Origin: Prodigiosinella aquatilis
GTDB taxonomy: Bacteria; Pseudomonadota; Gammaproteobacteria; Enterobacterales; Enterobacteriaceae
Assembly: GCA_030388725.1 (NCBI GenBank)
Contig: CP128857.1
Span: forward strand, 1,426,001-1,490,000
Length of the DNA stretch: 64,000 bases
Direction of reading: 5' to 3'
Position 1 is the stretch's first letter. The number at the start of each line of letters is the position of its first letter. The notes beneath the pieces were generated by a model, which worked only from the letters and a program-made list of their open reading frames with translations, made no database searches and was not told the DNA's origin. A program made the position numbers and the translations under genes. Positions 33,084-41,836 of this stretch are shown one piece after another.

Positions 33084-33722
33084 TCAGGAGCCGTGTTTAA
33101 CTAATGGTTTGAGCTGTTTTGCCATCCAGTCAGCGATAAAAGGCTGCGCATCGCGGGTCGGATGAATACCGTCTTCCTGAATCCATTCCGGTTTCAGGTA
33201 AACCTGCTCCATAAAAAAGGGCAGCAAAGGAATAGTAAACCGTTTGGATAAACGAGGATAAACAGCGCTGAACGATTCGGTATAGCGTCGTCCGTAGTTG
33301 GTTGGCAAGCGGATTTGCATCAGCAATGGCTCTATTTTCGCTTCTTTGACCCGTGTAATAATCCGGGCCAGATCCTGTTCCAGATTTTGTGGTGGAAAAC
33401 CACGCAGGCCGTCGTTGCCACCCAACTCTATCAGTACCCAGCGTGGTTGGTGTTGCCGTAGTAATGCCGGCAGTCGCGCCAGCCCCTGAGCAGCGGTATC
33501 ACCGCTGATGCTGGCATTGACAATTTTTACACCATCTGGTGCGTTTTGCCATTTTTGATTCAGCAACGCGGGCCAGGCCGTGGCGGCCGGTATACGATAG
33601 CCAGCACTCAGGCTATCGCCCAGCACTAATAGCGTATTGGCCGCCAGAGCACGTACACTGAGTAATACCAGAAGCAAAAGGACGAGAAAATGCCAGCGGA
33701 AAACATTCTTGAAGTTCATCAT
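33084..33722 (-). CDS. tesA: Acyl-CoA thioesterase I / protease I / lysophospholipase L1
   Basis: Periplasmic SGNH hydrolase. The start ATG ATG at 33722 gives 212 residues with a signal peptide ending near ALAA; an upstream in-frame start would add ten residues with no counterpart in E. coli TesA (208). SGNH motifs are GDSLSAGY (nucleophile Ser), the Gly in SISGD, GGNDGL (Asn) and DGIHP (Asp/His). Its first 33 nt overlap the divergent ybbA, an arrangement also present in E. coli. Confidence 0.95.
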   Translation of the reverse strand: MMNFKNVFRWHFLVLLLLVLLSVRALAANTLLVLGDSLSAGYRIPAATAWPALLNQKWQNAPDGVKIVNASISGDTAAQGLARLPALLRQHQPRWVLIELGGNDGLRGFPPQNLEQDLARIITRVKEAKIEPLLMQIRLPTNYGRRYTESFSAVYPRLSKRFTIPLLPFFMEQVYLKPEWIQEDGIHPTRDAQPFIADWMAKQLKPLVKHGS

Positions 33723-34376
33723 CTTGGTAAACACGTTGGTCAAGGGGAACACCAGCTCTCAATCCTCACCGGAGTTGAGCTGGTTGTCAAACCTGCGCAG
33801 ACGATTGCCTTGATTGGTGAGTCGGGTTCCGGTAAATCGACCCTGTTGGGTATTCTGGCCGGACTTGATGATGGTAGTGAAGGTGAAGTCTCGCTAATGG
33901 GGCAATCGCTGAACCAACTGGACGAGGAAGGGCGCGCCGCACTACGCGCCAAAGACGTCGGATTTGTGTTTCAATCCTTTATGCTGGTGCCGACGCTGAA
34001 TGCGCTGGAGAATGTGCAATTGCCCGCCTTGTTGCGTGGGGAAAGTGACCGACAGAGTCGTGAGCAAGCTGAACAATTACTGCAACAACTGGGCTTGGGT
34101 GGCCGACTGCACCATCTGCCAGCTCAGCTTTCCGGCGGAGAACAACAACGGGTGGCGTTGGCGAGAGCGTTCAGTGGCCGTCCTGGCGTGCTGTTTGCCG
34201 ATGAGCCGACCGGTAATCTGGATCGCAAAACCGGTGAACGCATCGCCGATCTGCTGTTTTCTCTCAACCGTGACTATGCAACCACCTTGATCTTGGTGAC
34301 CCACGATGAACAACTGGCCGCACGTTGTGAACGTCGCTTGCATCTGCTGGATGGAAAATTATGGGAGGCGGAATGA
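33690..34376 (+). CDS. ybbA: ABC transporter ATP-binding protein YbbA
   Basis: A 228-residue MacB/LolD-type ATPase with Walker A GESGSGKST (about 41-49), Q-loop FQSFML, signature LSGGEQQRVALARAF and Walker B VLFADEPTGNLD. It pairs with the FtsX-type permease YbbP, whose start overlaps its stop (ATGA). The substrate is not established; systems of this class handle lipoproteins or envelope lipids. The start lies inside the tesA coding region. Confidence 0.94.
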   Translation: MPAENILEVHHLGKHVGQGEHQLSILTGVELVVKPAQTIALIGESGSGKSTLLGILAGLDDGSEGEVSLMGQSLNQLDEEGRAALRAKDVGFVFQSFMLVPTLNALENVQLPALLRGESDRQSREQAEQLLQQLGLGGRLHHLPAQLSGGEQQRVALARAFSGRPGVLFADEPTGNLDRKTGERIADLLFSLNRDYATTLILVTHDEQLAARCERRLHLLDGKLWEAE

Positions 34377-36805
34377 TTTGGCGATGGTTCTGGCGTGAAT
34401 GTCGTTCTCCTTCATTACTGATTGTCTGGCTGGCACTGACATTAGCGGTCGCCTGTGTGTTGGCGCTGGGTATGATCAGCGATCGGATGGAGAAAGGGCT
34501 GAGTCAGCAGAGCCGGGATTTCCTGGCCGGTGATCGCGTGTTGCGTGCTTCGCATCCGGTGGACGAATCCTGGTTACAGCACGCTCGGCAGCAGGGCTTG
34601 ACCGTCAGCCGACAGATTTCTTTCATGACTATGACCTACGCTGGAGATACAGCACAACTGGCACAGGTCAAGGCCGTTGATGAACGTTATCCGTTGTACG
34701 GTGAGTTGCTGACTAAGCCACCACAATTGCGTGTGACACCTGGTTCGGTATTGGTCGCGCCACGATTGCTGGCATTACTGAATATTAAGGTCGGTGACTC
34801 ACTGGATGTGGGTGATACCTCGTTGCGTATTGCCGGGGAGCTGATTCAGGAACCGGATGCGGGATTTAATCCCTTTCAGATGGCTCCCCGCATCCTGATG
34901 AATATGGCTGATGTGGAAAAAACCGGTGCCGTTCAGCCGGGCGGACGTATCACCTGGCGTTACATGTTTGCCGGTAATCCGCAACAAATCAGCCGATTGG
35001 GTGATTTTATCCAGCCACAACTAAAGCCGGATCAACGCTGGTATGGCATGGAAGATTCGCCAGGTGCACTGAGCCAGTCCTTAAAGCGTTCCCAACAATT
35101 CCTGTTGTTATCCGCGCTGCTGACGTTACTGCTGTCTATCGCCGCAGTGGCCGTCGCCATGAGCCATTATTGCCGCAGTCGTTATGATCTGGTGGCGATC
35201 CTGAAAACCCTGGGGGCCGGACGCCAGGCTTTGCGGCGGTTAATCATCGGGCAATGGTTGTCTGTACTTGCTCTGTCCGCCATCGGTGGCTGTCTGCTGG
35301 GGCTGCTCTTTGAAGCGGTGCTGGTAAAAATGCTGGCACCAGTGTTGCCTGCGACGTTACCCCCTTCTGGACTATGGCCGTGGGGATGGGCACTGGGTAC
35401 GCTGGTTCTAATTTCACTGTTGGTGGGATTCCGCCCGTATCGGCTGTTATTGGCGACCCCGCCATTGCGGGTGCTGCGGCAGGATATTGTGGTTAACCTG
35501 TGGCCATTGCGCTACTACCTGCCCGTGGTGGCGGCCATTGTTGTCAGCCTGCTGGTGTTGATTTCCGGTGGGAGTTCGATGTTATGGTCTCTGCTGGGCG
35601 GGATGGCGGTGTTGTCGCTGCTGCTGGCCGCCATTGGCTGGGGTAGCCTGTTGCTGCTACGCCGCATAACGCTAAAACAGCTGGCGTTGCGTTTGGCTAT
35701 CAATCGTTTGTTGCGGCAACCGTGGGCGACGGCCAGTCAACTGGCCGCGTTTTCCCTCTCTTTTATGCTGTTGGCGCTGTTACTGTTACTGCGTGGGGAT
35801 TTGTTGGCGCGTTGGCAGCAGCAATTGCCGCCCGATAGCCCGAATTATTTTGTGCTGAATATCACGACGGAACAGGTGCCGACGGTTAAAACGTTTCTTG
35901 AACAACACCAGGTGACGCCGGGAATCTTTTATCCGATAGTCCGTGCCCGTCTGACGGAAATTAACGGGAAAGTGGCCACTGAACTGATCCGTGAGGATGC
36001 GCCAGGGGGCGAAACGGTTAACCGGGAGTTGAATTTGACCTGGCTACCGGTGTTACCGGATCACAATCCACTGCTGGCGGGGCGTTGGACATCACAACCG
36101 GGTGAAGTCTCTGTGGAGCAGGGCGTAGCAAACCGGTTGGGTATCAAACTGGGTGATACGCTGACGTTTACCGGAGACACTCAGCCATTCAGCGCTAAAG
36201 TCACCAGTTTCCGTCAGGTGGACTGGGAAAGTATGCGCCCCAATTTTTTCTTTATTTTTCCACCCGGCGTACTGGATAACCAGCCACAATCCTGGCTGAC
36301 CAGTTTTCATCATGAGGATAATGACAATCTGATTACGCAACTGAACCGACGGTTTCCGACATTGAGTGTGCTGGATATTGGCACGATTCTGCGACAGGTC
36401 GGGCAGGTGTTGCAGCAAGTCAGTCAGGCGCTGGAGATTATGGTCGTGCTGGTGATTTTCTGCGGCGTTCTGCTGTTGTTGGCTCAGATTCAGGTGGGGA
36501 TGCGTCAGCGCCGTCAGGAACTGATGGTCTATCGCACTCTCGGCGCAGGGCTGCGTCTGCTGCGCACCACGTTGTGGTGCGAATTCGCTGTATTGGGGCT
36601 GGTATCTGGTATCGCGGCGGCATTGGGTGCTGAAATGGCGTTGTGGTTATTGCAGCGCAAGGTCTTTGATTTTCCGTGGCAACCAAATCTGTGGTTGTGG
36701 GTCGGACTACCGCCACTCAGTGCGCTGCTGCTTTCTCTGTGTGGAGGTTGGTTGGGGCTGCGGTTGTTACGGGGTAAGGCGCTATTCCGACATTACTCGG
36801 CATGA
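34373..36805 (+). CDS. ybbP: FtsX-family ABC permease YbbP
   Basis: An 810-residue inner-membrane protein with ten predicted membrane segments (one at about 17-37, clusters at about 245-400, 405-470 and 690-800) and two large extracytoplasmic loops, a duplicated FtsX/MacB-permease plan. ATG 34373 is chosen over an upstream codon since it overlaps the ybbA stop, is preceded by GGGAGG, and aligns with E. coli YbbP (804). Role unknown; partner of YbbA. Confidence 0.92.
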   Translation: MIWRWFWRECRSPSLLIVWLALTLAVACVLALGMISDRMEKGLSQQSRDFLAGDRVLRASHPVDESWLQHARQQGLTVSRQISFMTMTYAGDTAQLAQVKAVDERYPLYGELLTKPPQLRVTPGSVLVAPRLLALLNIKVGDSLDVGDTSLRIAGELIQEPDAGFNPFQMAPRILMNMADVEKTGAVQPGGRITWRYMFAGNPQQISRLGDFIQPQLKPDQRWYGMEDSPGALSQSLKRSQQFLLLSALLTLLLSIAAVAVAMSHYCRSRYDLVAILKTLGAGRQALRRLIIGQWLSVLALSAIGGCLLGLLFEAVLVKMLAPVLPATLPPSGLWPWGWALGTLVLISLLVGFRPYRLLLATPPLRVLRQDIVVNLWPLRYYLPVVAAIVVSLLVLISGGSSMLWSLLGGMAVLSLLLAAIGWGSLLLLRRITLKQLALRLAINRLLRQPWATASQLAAFSLSFMLLALLLLLRGDLLARWQQQLPPDSPNYFVLNITTEQVPTVKTFLEQHQVTPGIFYPIVRARLTEINGKVATELIREDAPGGETVNRELNLTWLPVLPDHNPLLAGRWTSQPGEVSVEQGVANRLGIKLGDTLTFTGDTQPFSAKVTSFRQVDWESMRPNFFFIFPPGVLDNQPQSWLTSFHHEDNDNLITQLNRRFPTLSVLDIGTILRQVGQVLQQVSQALEIMVVLVIFCGVLLLLAQIQVGMRQRRQELMVYRTLGAGLRLLRTTLWCEFAVLGLVSGIAAALGAEMALWLLQRKVFDFPWQPNLWLWVGLPPLSALLLSLCGGWLGLRLLRGKALFRHYSA

Positions 36806-36848
36806 ATAGCTCATTATTGCCGCTATACGCGCTTTGTCATCAAACCCA

Positions 36849-36876
36849 AACCTGCATTATCCTGATAATGCAGGTT
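36849..36876. terminator. Bidirectional hairpin between ybbP and the siderophore receptor
   Basis: A 13-bp perfect inverted repeat AACCTGCATTATC / GATAATGCAGGTT lies between two converging genes, 43 bp after ybbP and 19 bp after the receptor. T-tracts are poor on both strands, so termination efficiency is uncertain. Confidence 0.55.
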
Positions 36877-36895
36877 AAATAATCAGCTTTGCCGC

Positions 36896-39007
36896 TTAGA
36901 AATCGACGCTGGCGCGCAATACCACTTCCCGGGGTTCACCGATGGCAATCCGCAGGTTGTTGCCACTGGACGGATAATAGGTTTTATCAAACAGGTTTTT
37001 CAGGTTAAGTTGCCATTTCACTTTGTACCCTTTTACCGGCATGCTGTAAGACACGAAGGCATCGGCAACCGTGTAGGCATCCAGATAGAAACTGTTGGCG
37101 GCATCACCGGGACGACGCCCGACATAATGCGCACCGATGCCGGCCCGCAGATTGTCACCGGCATGCAGACCGAGTGTTCCGAAATCCTGCGTCAGAAACA
37201 GTGAGGCGGTGTGGCGCGCCACGTTGGTCATTTCATTGCCTTGATTTTCTGGATCGGACGTAACGCGAGCATCGGTGTAAGCATAGGAACCGATCAAACT
37301 CAGCGAGTTCGTCAGTTTCCCCGCCATATCCACTTCAATCCCTTGAGAACGGACTTTACCGGCGGTACGGGTAACAGTTTCGCCGTCCACCAGTTCACTG
37401 ACCATGACGTTGCGCTTCTGGATATCAAACAGGGCCAGATTCCCGGTGATGCGATTGGGGAGATCCAGTTTGGCACCGATTTCGTAAGATTTACCGTATT
37501 CTGGCGCCAGTGCACCAATTTGTGTGGACGTTGATGAGTTGGGCTTGAAGGATTCGCTATAGCTGACGTAGAGCGAAGAATAAGAGGTCAGGTTATAAAT
37601 AACGCCGGTACGGGGTACCAGCCGGCTGTCTGAACTATCGGTGTTGGTGACAAATGGGCGGCCTTTCCCAGCCATGACATCGAAACTGTCATAGCGCACG
37701 CCACCCAACAACAGCCAGTGATCATTGAGGCGCATGGCATCCTGCATAAACACACCTGTGCTGTCTATATTTTCACGCTGGTCGCTGTCTGAAGCACTGA
37801 CGGTGGTCGATGCCGGTAATAGCCCATACACCGGGTCAAAGACGTTAAAACCACCTACCGCTGTGCTGCGAAGCATATCGCCACGGTATGTGCGATCTGC
37901 TTCGTGATCGACACCAAACAGCAACTGATGGTTCACCGATCCCCAGTCAATATCGCCGTCCAGGGTCAACTGTACGACTTGTGCCTGACTACGGGCATTA
38001 GCAGTGGAATCCGCACGACGGGTTAACATGCCGGTATTGGCGTTGTATTTTGTGGCGCGGGCCTGATTATCATTGTAACGATTACGACTGTAAGAATAGG
38101 TCATGCGACTTTTCCAGCGGTCGTTGAGGGTGCGATCTACCTGAAACGTAATGGTGTCCTGATCACCCCGGGTCGCGTTATAGCTTTCATCAAAACGGCG
38201 TTCTCGCGGGGTATTGACCGGCTTGCCGGTGCGACTGTCGATAACGGTGCCACGGTCAAATGGGGTCAGATATTCCATGTGCTCATAGGCCACACGTATC
38301 GTGGTATTCTCGCCATACCACATTAACGACGGAGCAATAGTCGTCTGACGGTTGCGGCCGAAATTACGCCAATAGTCCGTTTCATCATGGTCAACCAGCA
38401 TACGGTACGCCAGGCCGGAAGTGCCTAACGGACCGGTAACGTCCAACTGACCGCCACCGCCATTAAAGCTGCTGCCCCAGCCCTCTACATGTGTTTTTTG
38501 CACCAGTTGTGGTTTTTTGCTGATGATATTGATCATCCCGCCGGGGTCCCCCATGCCGTACAGCATTGACGCTGGTCCTTTTAGAACCTCAACCCGCTCG
38601 GTGGTAGGCGTGAAATTACGGGCCTGAATAGAGCGAACACCATCGCGTAAAATAGAACCGTCGCGGTTATCACCAAAACCGCGTTTCATCAGAGCATCCT
38701 GCGTACCGCCCAATGTATTGGCCTGAGTGATGCCACTGACGTTATATAGCGCCTCATCAATATTCCGCACCGCCTGATCCTGCAAAACCTGCTGCTGCAC
38801 GACGTTAACCGCTTGCGGGACATCCAGAAGACGGCTCTCAGTGCGGGTTCCCGTCACCGTTTTGTGTGGTTGATAATCGCTTTCCGCCTGCTTATCGGTG
38901 CCGATTTCACTAGTGACGACCAATGTATCGCCCTGTGGTGTGGCTAGTGTGTAAAAAGGCAGCGCGGCCAATAGCGGCCAGCCTCCGCGCGATAATCGCT
39001 TATTCAT
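36896..39007 (-). CDS. TonB-dependent siderophore receptor
   Basis: Outer-membrane ferric-siderophore receptor of 703 residues. After a signal peptide ending near TLA comes a TonB-box-like DTLVVTSE, then the plug (about 55-165, with MKRGFGDNRDGSILRDGVR and ERVEVLKGPASMLYGMGDPGGMINIISKKP type segments) and a 22-strand barrel ending in ASVDF. The FhuA/FoxA-like plug suggests a hydroxamate-type ligand, but this is only a guess. ATG 39007 overlaps the stop of the binding-protein gene by 8 nt, so the two form one operon under a Fur box. Confidence 0.9.
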   Translation of the reverse strand: MNKRLSRGGWPLLAALPFYTLATPQGDTLVVTSEIGTDKQAESDYQPHKTVTGTRTESRLLDVPQAVNVVQQQVLQDQAVRNIDEALYNVSGITQANTLGGTQDALMKRGFGDNRDGSILRDGVRSIQARNFTPTTERVEVLKGPASMLYGMGDPGGMINIISKKPQLVQKTHVEGWGSSFNGGGGQLDVTGPLGTSGLAYRMLVDHDETDYWRNFGRNRQTTIAPSLMWYGENTTIRVAYEHMEYLTPFDRGTVIDSRTGKPVNTPRERRFDESYNATRGDQDTITFQVDRTLNDRWKSRMTYSYSRNRYNDNQARATKYNANTGMLTRRADSTANARSQAQVVQLTLDGDIDWGSVNHQLLFGVDHEADRTYRGDMLRSTAVGGFNVFDPVYGLLPASTTVSASDSDQRENIDSTGVFMQDAMRLNDHWLLLGGVRYDSFDVMAGKGRPFVTNTDSSDSRLVPRTGVIYNLTSYSSLYVSYSESFKPNSSTSTQIGALAPEYGKSYEIGAKLDLPNRITGNLALFDIQKRNVMVSELVDGETVTRTAGKVRSQGIEVDMAGKLTNSLSLIGSYAYTDARVTSDPENQGNEMTNVARHTASLFLTQDFGTLGLHAGDNLRAGIGAHYVGRRPGDAANSFYLDAYTVADAFVSYSMPVKGYKVKWQLNLKNLFDKTYYPSSGNNLRIAIGEPREVVLRASVDF

Positions 39008-40109
39008 GTGGTAGATGACTCCAATAATTCCCTGAAAAACCAATAGGTAAGAACTGCTGATAAAGTTGTTTTAAGGTAAGCTGCGGATCGATATCGTTAA
39101 ATAGATCGGGATAGAGCGCTTTGGCGAACATCTCTACCATCACGACGTGATAAGGGCTGAGGTAAAAATTATGCCACATGCTCCAGGCCCGGCCGTTTTT
39201 CACCGCATCAAGCTGCGAAAGCAATGGATCTCGTTGGATCGATGTACTGAAGCTTGTTTGTGCCTGTTTTGCGGTAACCAATGGCCCGAGCATCAGACCT
39301 GAGTTGCCTTTTCCTCCGGGTCCGGCCATGCCAGTGGCGATATAGACGTCGGGTTTGGCTGCCAGAACCTGCTCTGGACTGAGCTGACCATAAACGGTAG
39401 TGATAATGCCACTGGCGATATTGTCTCCGCCGGCAAACCGCAGCAGATCGCCAAGGTTGCCGCCTACCGCGGTGGTACAACAGGTATTGCGGCGACCAAG
39501 ATGCAAATGCAGCATGACGGTGGTTCTCTTGCCGTGATACTGGCTGATGCGTTGACGAACTTTATCCATGTGCTGTTGATAAAAACGGCTGAACGCCGCC
39601 GCTCGTTCTGGTTGGTTTAGCACCTCTCCCAACAGGTGAATGCTGGGCAGGGTGTTGTTGAGCAGATCGATGCGCAGATCGACGTAAATAAAGGGGATTC
39701 CGGCTTGATTCAGTACCTGTTGCAGTGTCTGTTCGTTGTCGGAACCTTTTGCCAGCCGCGGTAGAATGACCAGATCAGGTTTCAGCTGTAATAGCATTTC
39801 GGCATTAAGGGTATTGGGATTGCCATTACCTAATCGAGGAATGTTGGCTATTTCGGGGAATTTTTCTGTATAGAGCTGCCAGCTTTGCGCATCGTAGCGT
39901 GCCATATCGTTTGGCCATCCCACTATATGTTTGGCAGGATTTCCTGGTTCTATCAGCGCCAGCGTATAGAGCATCCGGCTTTCACCCAGCACAATACGTT
40001 GTGGATTGTCGGGAATAGCAACCTGACGACCTAATATATCGGTAACGGTTTTCGCCAGCGACGGAGTGCTACAAAGCAGTGATGAAATCAGTAGTAGGAT
40101 GATGCGCAT
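39000..40109 (-). CDS. Periplasmic siderophore/iron-binding protein
   Basis: A 369-residue FepB/FhuD-type (cluster A, helical-backbone) substrate-binding protein with signal peptide MRIILLLISSLLCSTPSLA. The usual start of the fold (VTDILGRQVAIPDNPQRIV) and KPDLVILP and KPDVYIATG segments are clear. A CC pair (NTCCTTAVGG) is unusual for the family. ATG 40109 is used with GGGAAA 8 nt upstream. There is no permease or ATPase gene beside it, so the inner-membrane step must be supplied from elsewhere. It is first gene of the receptor operon. Confidence 0.87.
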   Translation of the reverse strand: MRIILLLISSLLCSTPSLAKTVTDILGRQVAIPDNPQRIVLGESRMLYTLALIEPGNPAKHIVGWPNDMARYDAQSWQLYTEKFPEIANIPRLGNGNPNTLNAEMLLQLKPDLVILPRLAKGSDNEQTLQQVLNQAGIPFIYVDLRIDLLNNTLPSIHLLGEVLNQPERAAAFSRFYQQHMDKVRQRISQYHGKRTTVMLHLHLGRRNTCCTTAVGGNLGDLLRFAGGDNIASGIITTVYGQLSPEQVLAAKPDVYIATGMAGPGGKGNSGLMLGPLVTAKQAQTSFSTSIQRDPLLSQLDAVKNGRAWSMWHNFYLSPYHVVMVEMFAKALYPDLFNDIDPQLTLKQLYQQFLPIGFSGNYWSHLPHE

Positions 40110-40140
40110 CAATGTTTCCCATAATAATAAGGATGGGAAA

Positions 40141-40160
40141 GATAATAATAATTATTATTG
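40141..40160 (-). promoter_or_regulatory. Fur box upstream of the siderophore operon
   Basis: GATAATAATAATTATTATTG matches the 19-bp Fur consensus GATAATGATAATCATTATC at 16 positions and is itself palindromic. It lies 32 bp before the binding-protein start. Iron-replete Fur would repress the operon. Confidence 0.85.
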
Positions 40161-40327
40161 TTTGCAACGTAAGTAAAAAAGAACTAGAAAGGATGGGAAT
40201 AAAAATACTTATATATCAGCATGATGACTAAATTTATGTAAATAATTAAATCTGACGGATAGTGGCAGTGAGATATTTTTCAAGCGAAATCAGGCGCTGA
40301 CATCATCTGATTACAGTATGAAAAGCA

Positions 40328-41182
40328 CTATTGTTGGGAGGAATTATGCTGATAGCCACGGCCAAAATGGCGTTCAAGCTTTCCTTGTAACAGCTCCAGT
40401 ACCAGTGACATCAACCAATAGATAACCGCCGCCGTGCTCAGCATTTCCATATAGTGATAGGTACTGCGTCCATACGACTGAGCCAGAAAGTTCAGTTCCC
40501 ATAATCCCATCAGGGAAACCAACGAAGAATCTTTAATCATTGAAATAAACAGTGAACCGGCCTGGGGCACGATAATACGCAATGCCTGTGGCGCGATGAC
40601 ATGTGTGACGGTAATCCAGCGAGACAGCCCCAGCGCCATAGCGGCTTCTTTTTGCCCACGGGGAACGGCAATCACACCACTACGGATGGTTTCTGCCAGA
40701 TAAGCACCGTAGTTAAGCGATAACGCAATGATACCGGAAGCAAATGCCCCTATCACGATGCCCACTTGTGGCAACGCCAGGTAAATAATCAACACCTGTA
40801 CCAGCAACGGCGTGCCGCGAAACAGGGAAACGTAAAACGTCGCGCAGCCAAATGCCAGTGCGCTGGATGATAGACGTCCTGTGGCGGTAATAATGGCCAG
40901 AAGAGTGCAAAACAGCATGGAAATGACGGTGATGACGATGCTCAGTACCGCGCCTTGGATGAAACCATCCGGCGAGAGGTGCAGGCCAAGCAGTGAAGGC
41001 AATTTTTGCCGGATAAGTCCGACATCCATATTCAGGCTGGAAAACAGCCATAACAGCAGGCTCAGCAGCAATATCCAGGTCAGGCCGGTTCGCAGGCGAA
41101 ATCCGACATTGCCGATATGTGGCGGTGTTACTGGTGCTGATGGGGTAGGGTTTTCCGTCTGAGAAGAGGGCTGCGGCATCAT
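40328..41182 (-). CDS. Amino-acid ABC transporter permease (HisMQ/GlnP type)
   Basis: A 284-residue polar amino-acid permease with five membrane segments after a Pro-rich cytoplasmic N-terminus (about 1-30). The EAA motif is visible (GQKEAAMALGLSRWITVTHVIAPQALR). It overlaps the preceding binding-protein remnant by ATGA. No ATP-binding gene follows; the next gene is the siderophore unit. The gene looks intact but is likely an orphan left from a broken operon, unless an ATPase elsewhere serves it. Confidence 0.85.
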   Translation of the reverse strand: MMPQPSSQTENPTPSAPVTPPHIGNVGFRLRTGLTWILLLSLLLWLFSSLNMDVGLIRQKLPSLLGLHLSPDGFIQGAVLSIVITVISMLFCTLLAIITATGRLSSSALAFGCATFYVSLFRGTPLLVQVLIIYLALPQVGIVIGAFASGIIALSLNYGAYLAETIRSGVIAVPRGQKEAAMALGLSRWITVTHVIAPQALRIIVPQAGSLFISMIKDSSLVSLMGLWELNFLAQSYGRSTYHYMEMLSTAAVIYWLMSLVLELLQGKLERHFGRGYQHNSSQQ

Positions 41183-41520
41183 GGTGTAATCCGGGTAATA
41201 TCTTCGCCGAACCAGTGTCGGGATATTTTTTCCAGCGTACCGTCTGCCCGCAGAGCGTTAATGGTATCGGTCAGCGTCTTACTCCATGCAGGGTCGCCTT
41301 TATCGATAGCGATCCAGTTGGGTTCGGCATACAGCTCCGCCACCATACGTAGCTGGGGCATGTGAGCAAGGCGAGCTTTGGCGGTGATGCGATCGGAGAT
41401 GACGGCATCCAGGCGTTTACCGGGGCCAAGTGCCAGATTCTGAAAGGCTATTGCTTCATCCGTGGGAATGGCCTGGACATGATCAAACGGGAAAGCGATA
41501 GGCGTTGAACCGGGGATTCT
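41179..41520 (-). pseudogene. Amino-acid ABC solute-binding protein, C-terminal remnant
   Basis: The frame reads open from 41520 to the stop at 41179, about 113 codons, with family-3 solute-binding features such as KRLDAVISDR, ELYAEPNWIAIDKGD, and the C-terminal INALRADGTLEKISRHWFGEDIT. Family members are about 250-280 residues with a signal peptide; here the N-terminal half is absent and an in-frame TGA precedes at 41523. Upstream DNA in the other frames is broken by stops. I call it a 5'-truncated pseudogene; a 60-codon in-frame ATG ORF inside it is not a real gene. Confidence 0.8.
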
Positions 41521-41836
41521 TCATCAGTATTCCCTACAAACCAGGATGCTAACCACTGGAAGTCCACTTTACAGGAAGGTTTCCGTCAACGGAAATCGGT
41601 AAAACCTCTATCTTATAGCAGTAGATGACATGATCAACCGATGGGTTATATCAGCGGTGAGCATCGCCGATAACGTGGTTATCATGCCATGCTGGGAAGG
41701 TAAAACGTAAAAATGATGGATGTAATTCACGAAATGGGAATCCCTTTTCCATCAATGTGTTCCATCAATGTACTTACACCAGAATGGATCCCCGCTTGCG
41801 CAGGGATCTTCAGATTAATACCCCGTTGGCATTACC
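41521..41836. other. Decayed interval between the ABC remnant and mglC
   Basis: This 316-bp stretch lacks an intact gene. It holds a 13-bp tandem repeat (TTCCATCAATGTG at 41747, then TTCCATCAATGTA at 41760) and a hairpin at 41787-41808 after mglC. Short open stretches of about 30 codons exist on the minus strand but I recognise none of them; they may be debris of the lost binding-protein 5' end or of a mobile element. Confidence 0.5.
41787..41808 (-). terminator. Hairpin after mglC
   Basis: GATCCC/GGGATC with inner GC/GC pairs lies 29 bp past the mglC stop. No clear T-tract follows on the minus strand, so it may be a REP-like or mRNA-end structure rather than a classical terminator. Confidence 0.45.

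Noticed and set aside
41179..41361. 60-codon ORF as an independent small gene
   Set aside because: Reading on past its ATG shows it is the tail of a longer truncated binding-protein remnant that stays open to 41520.
41521..41700. Possible transposase debris beside the ABC remnant
   Set aside because: Short open stretches exist but I could not match any transposase motif or terminal inverted repeats.
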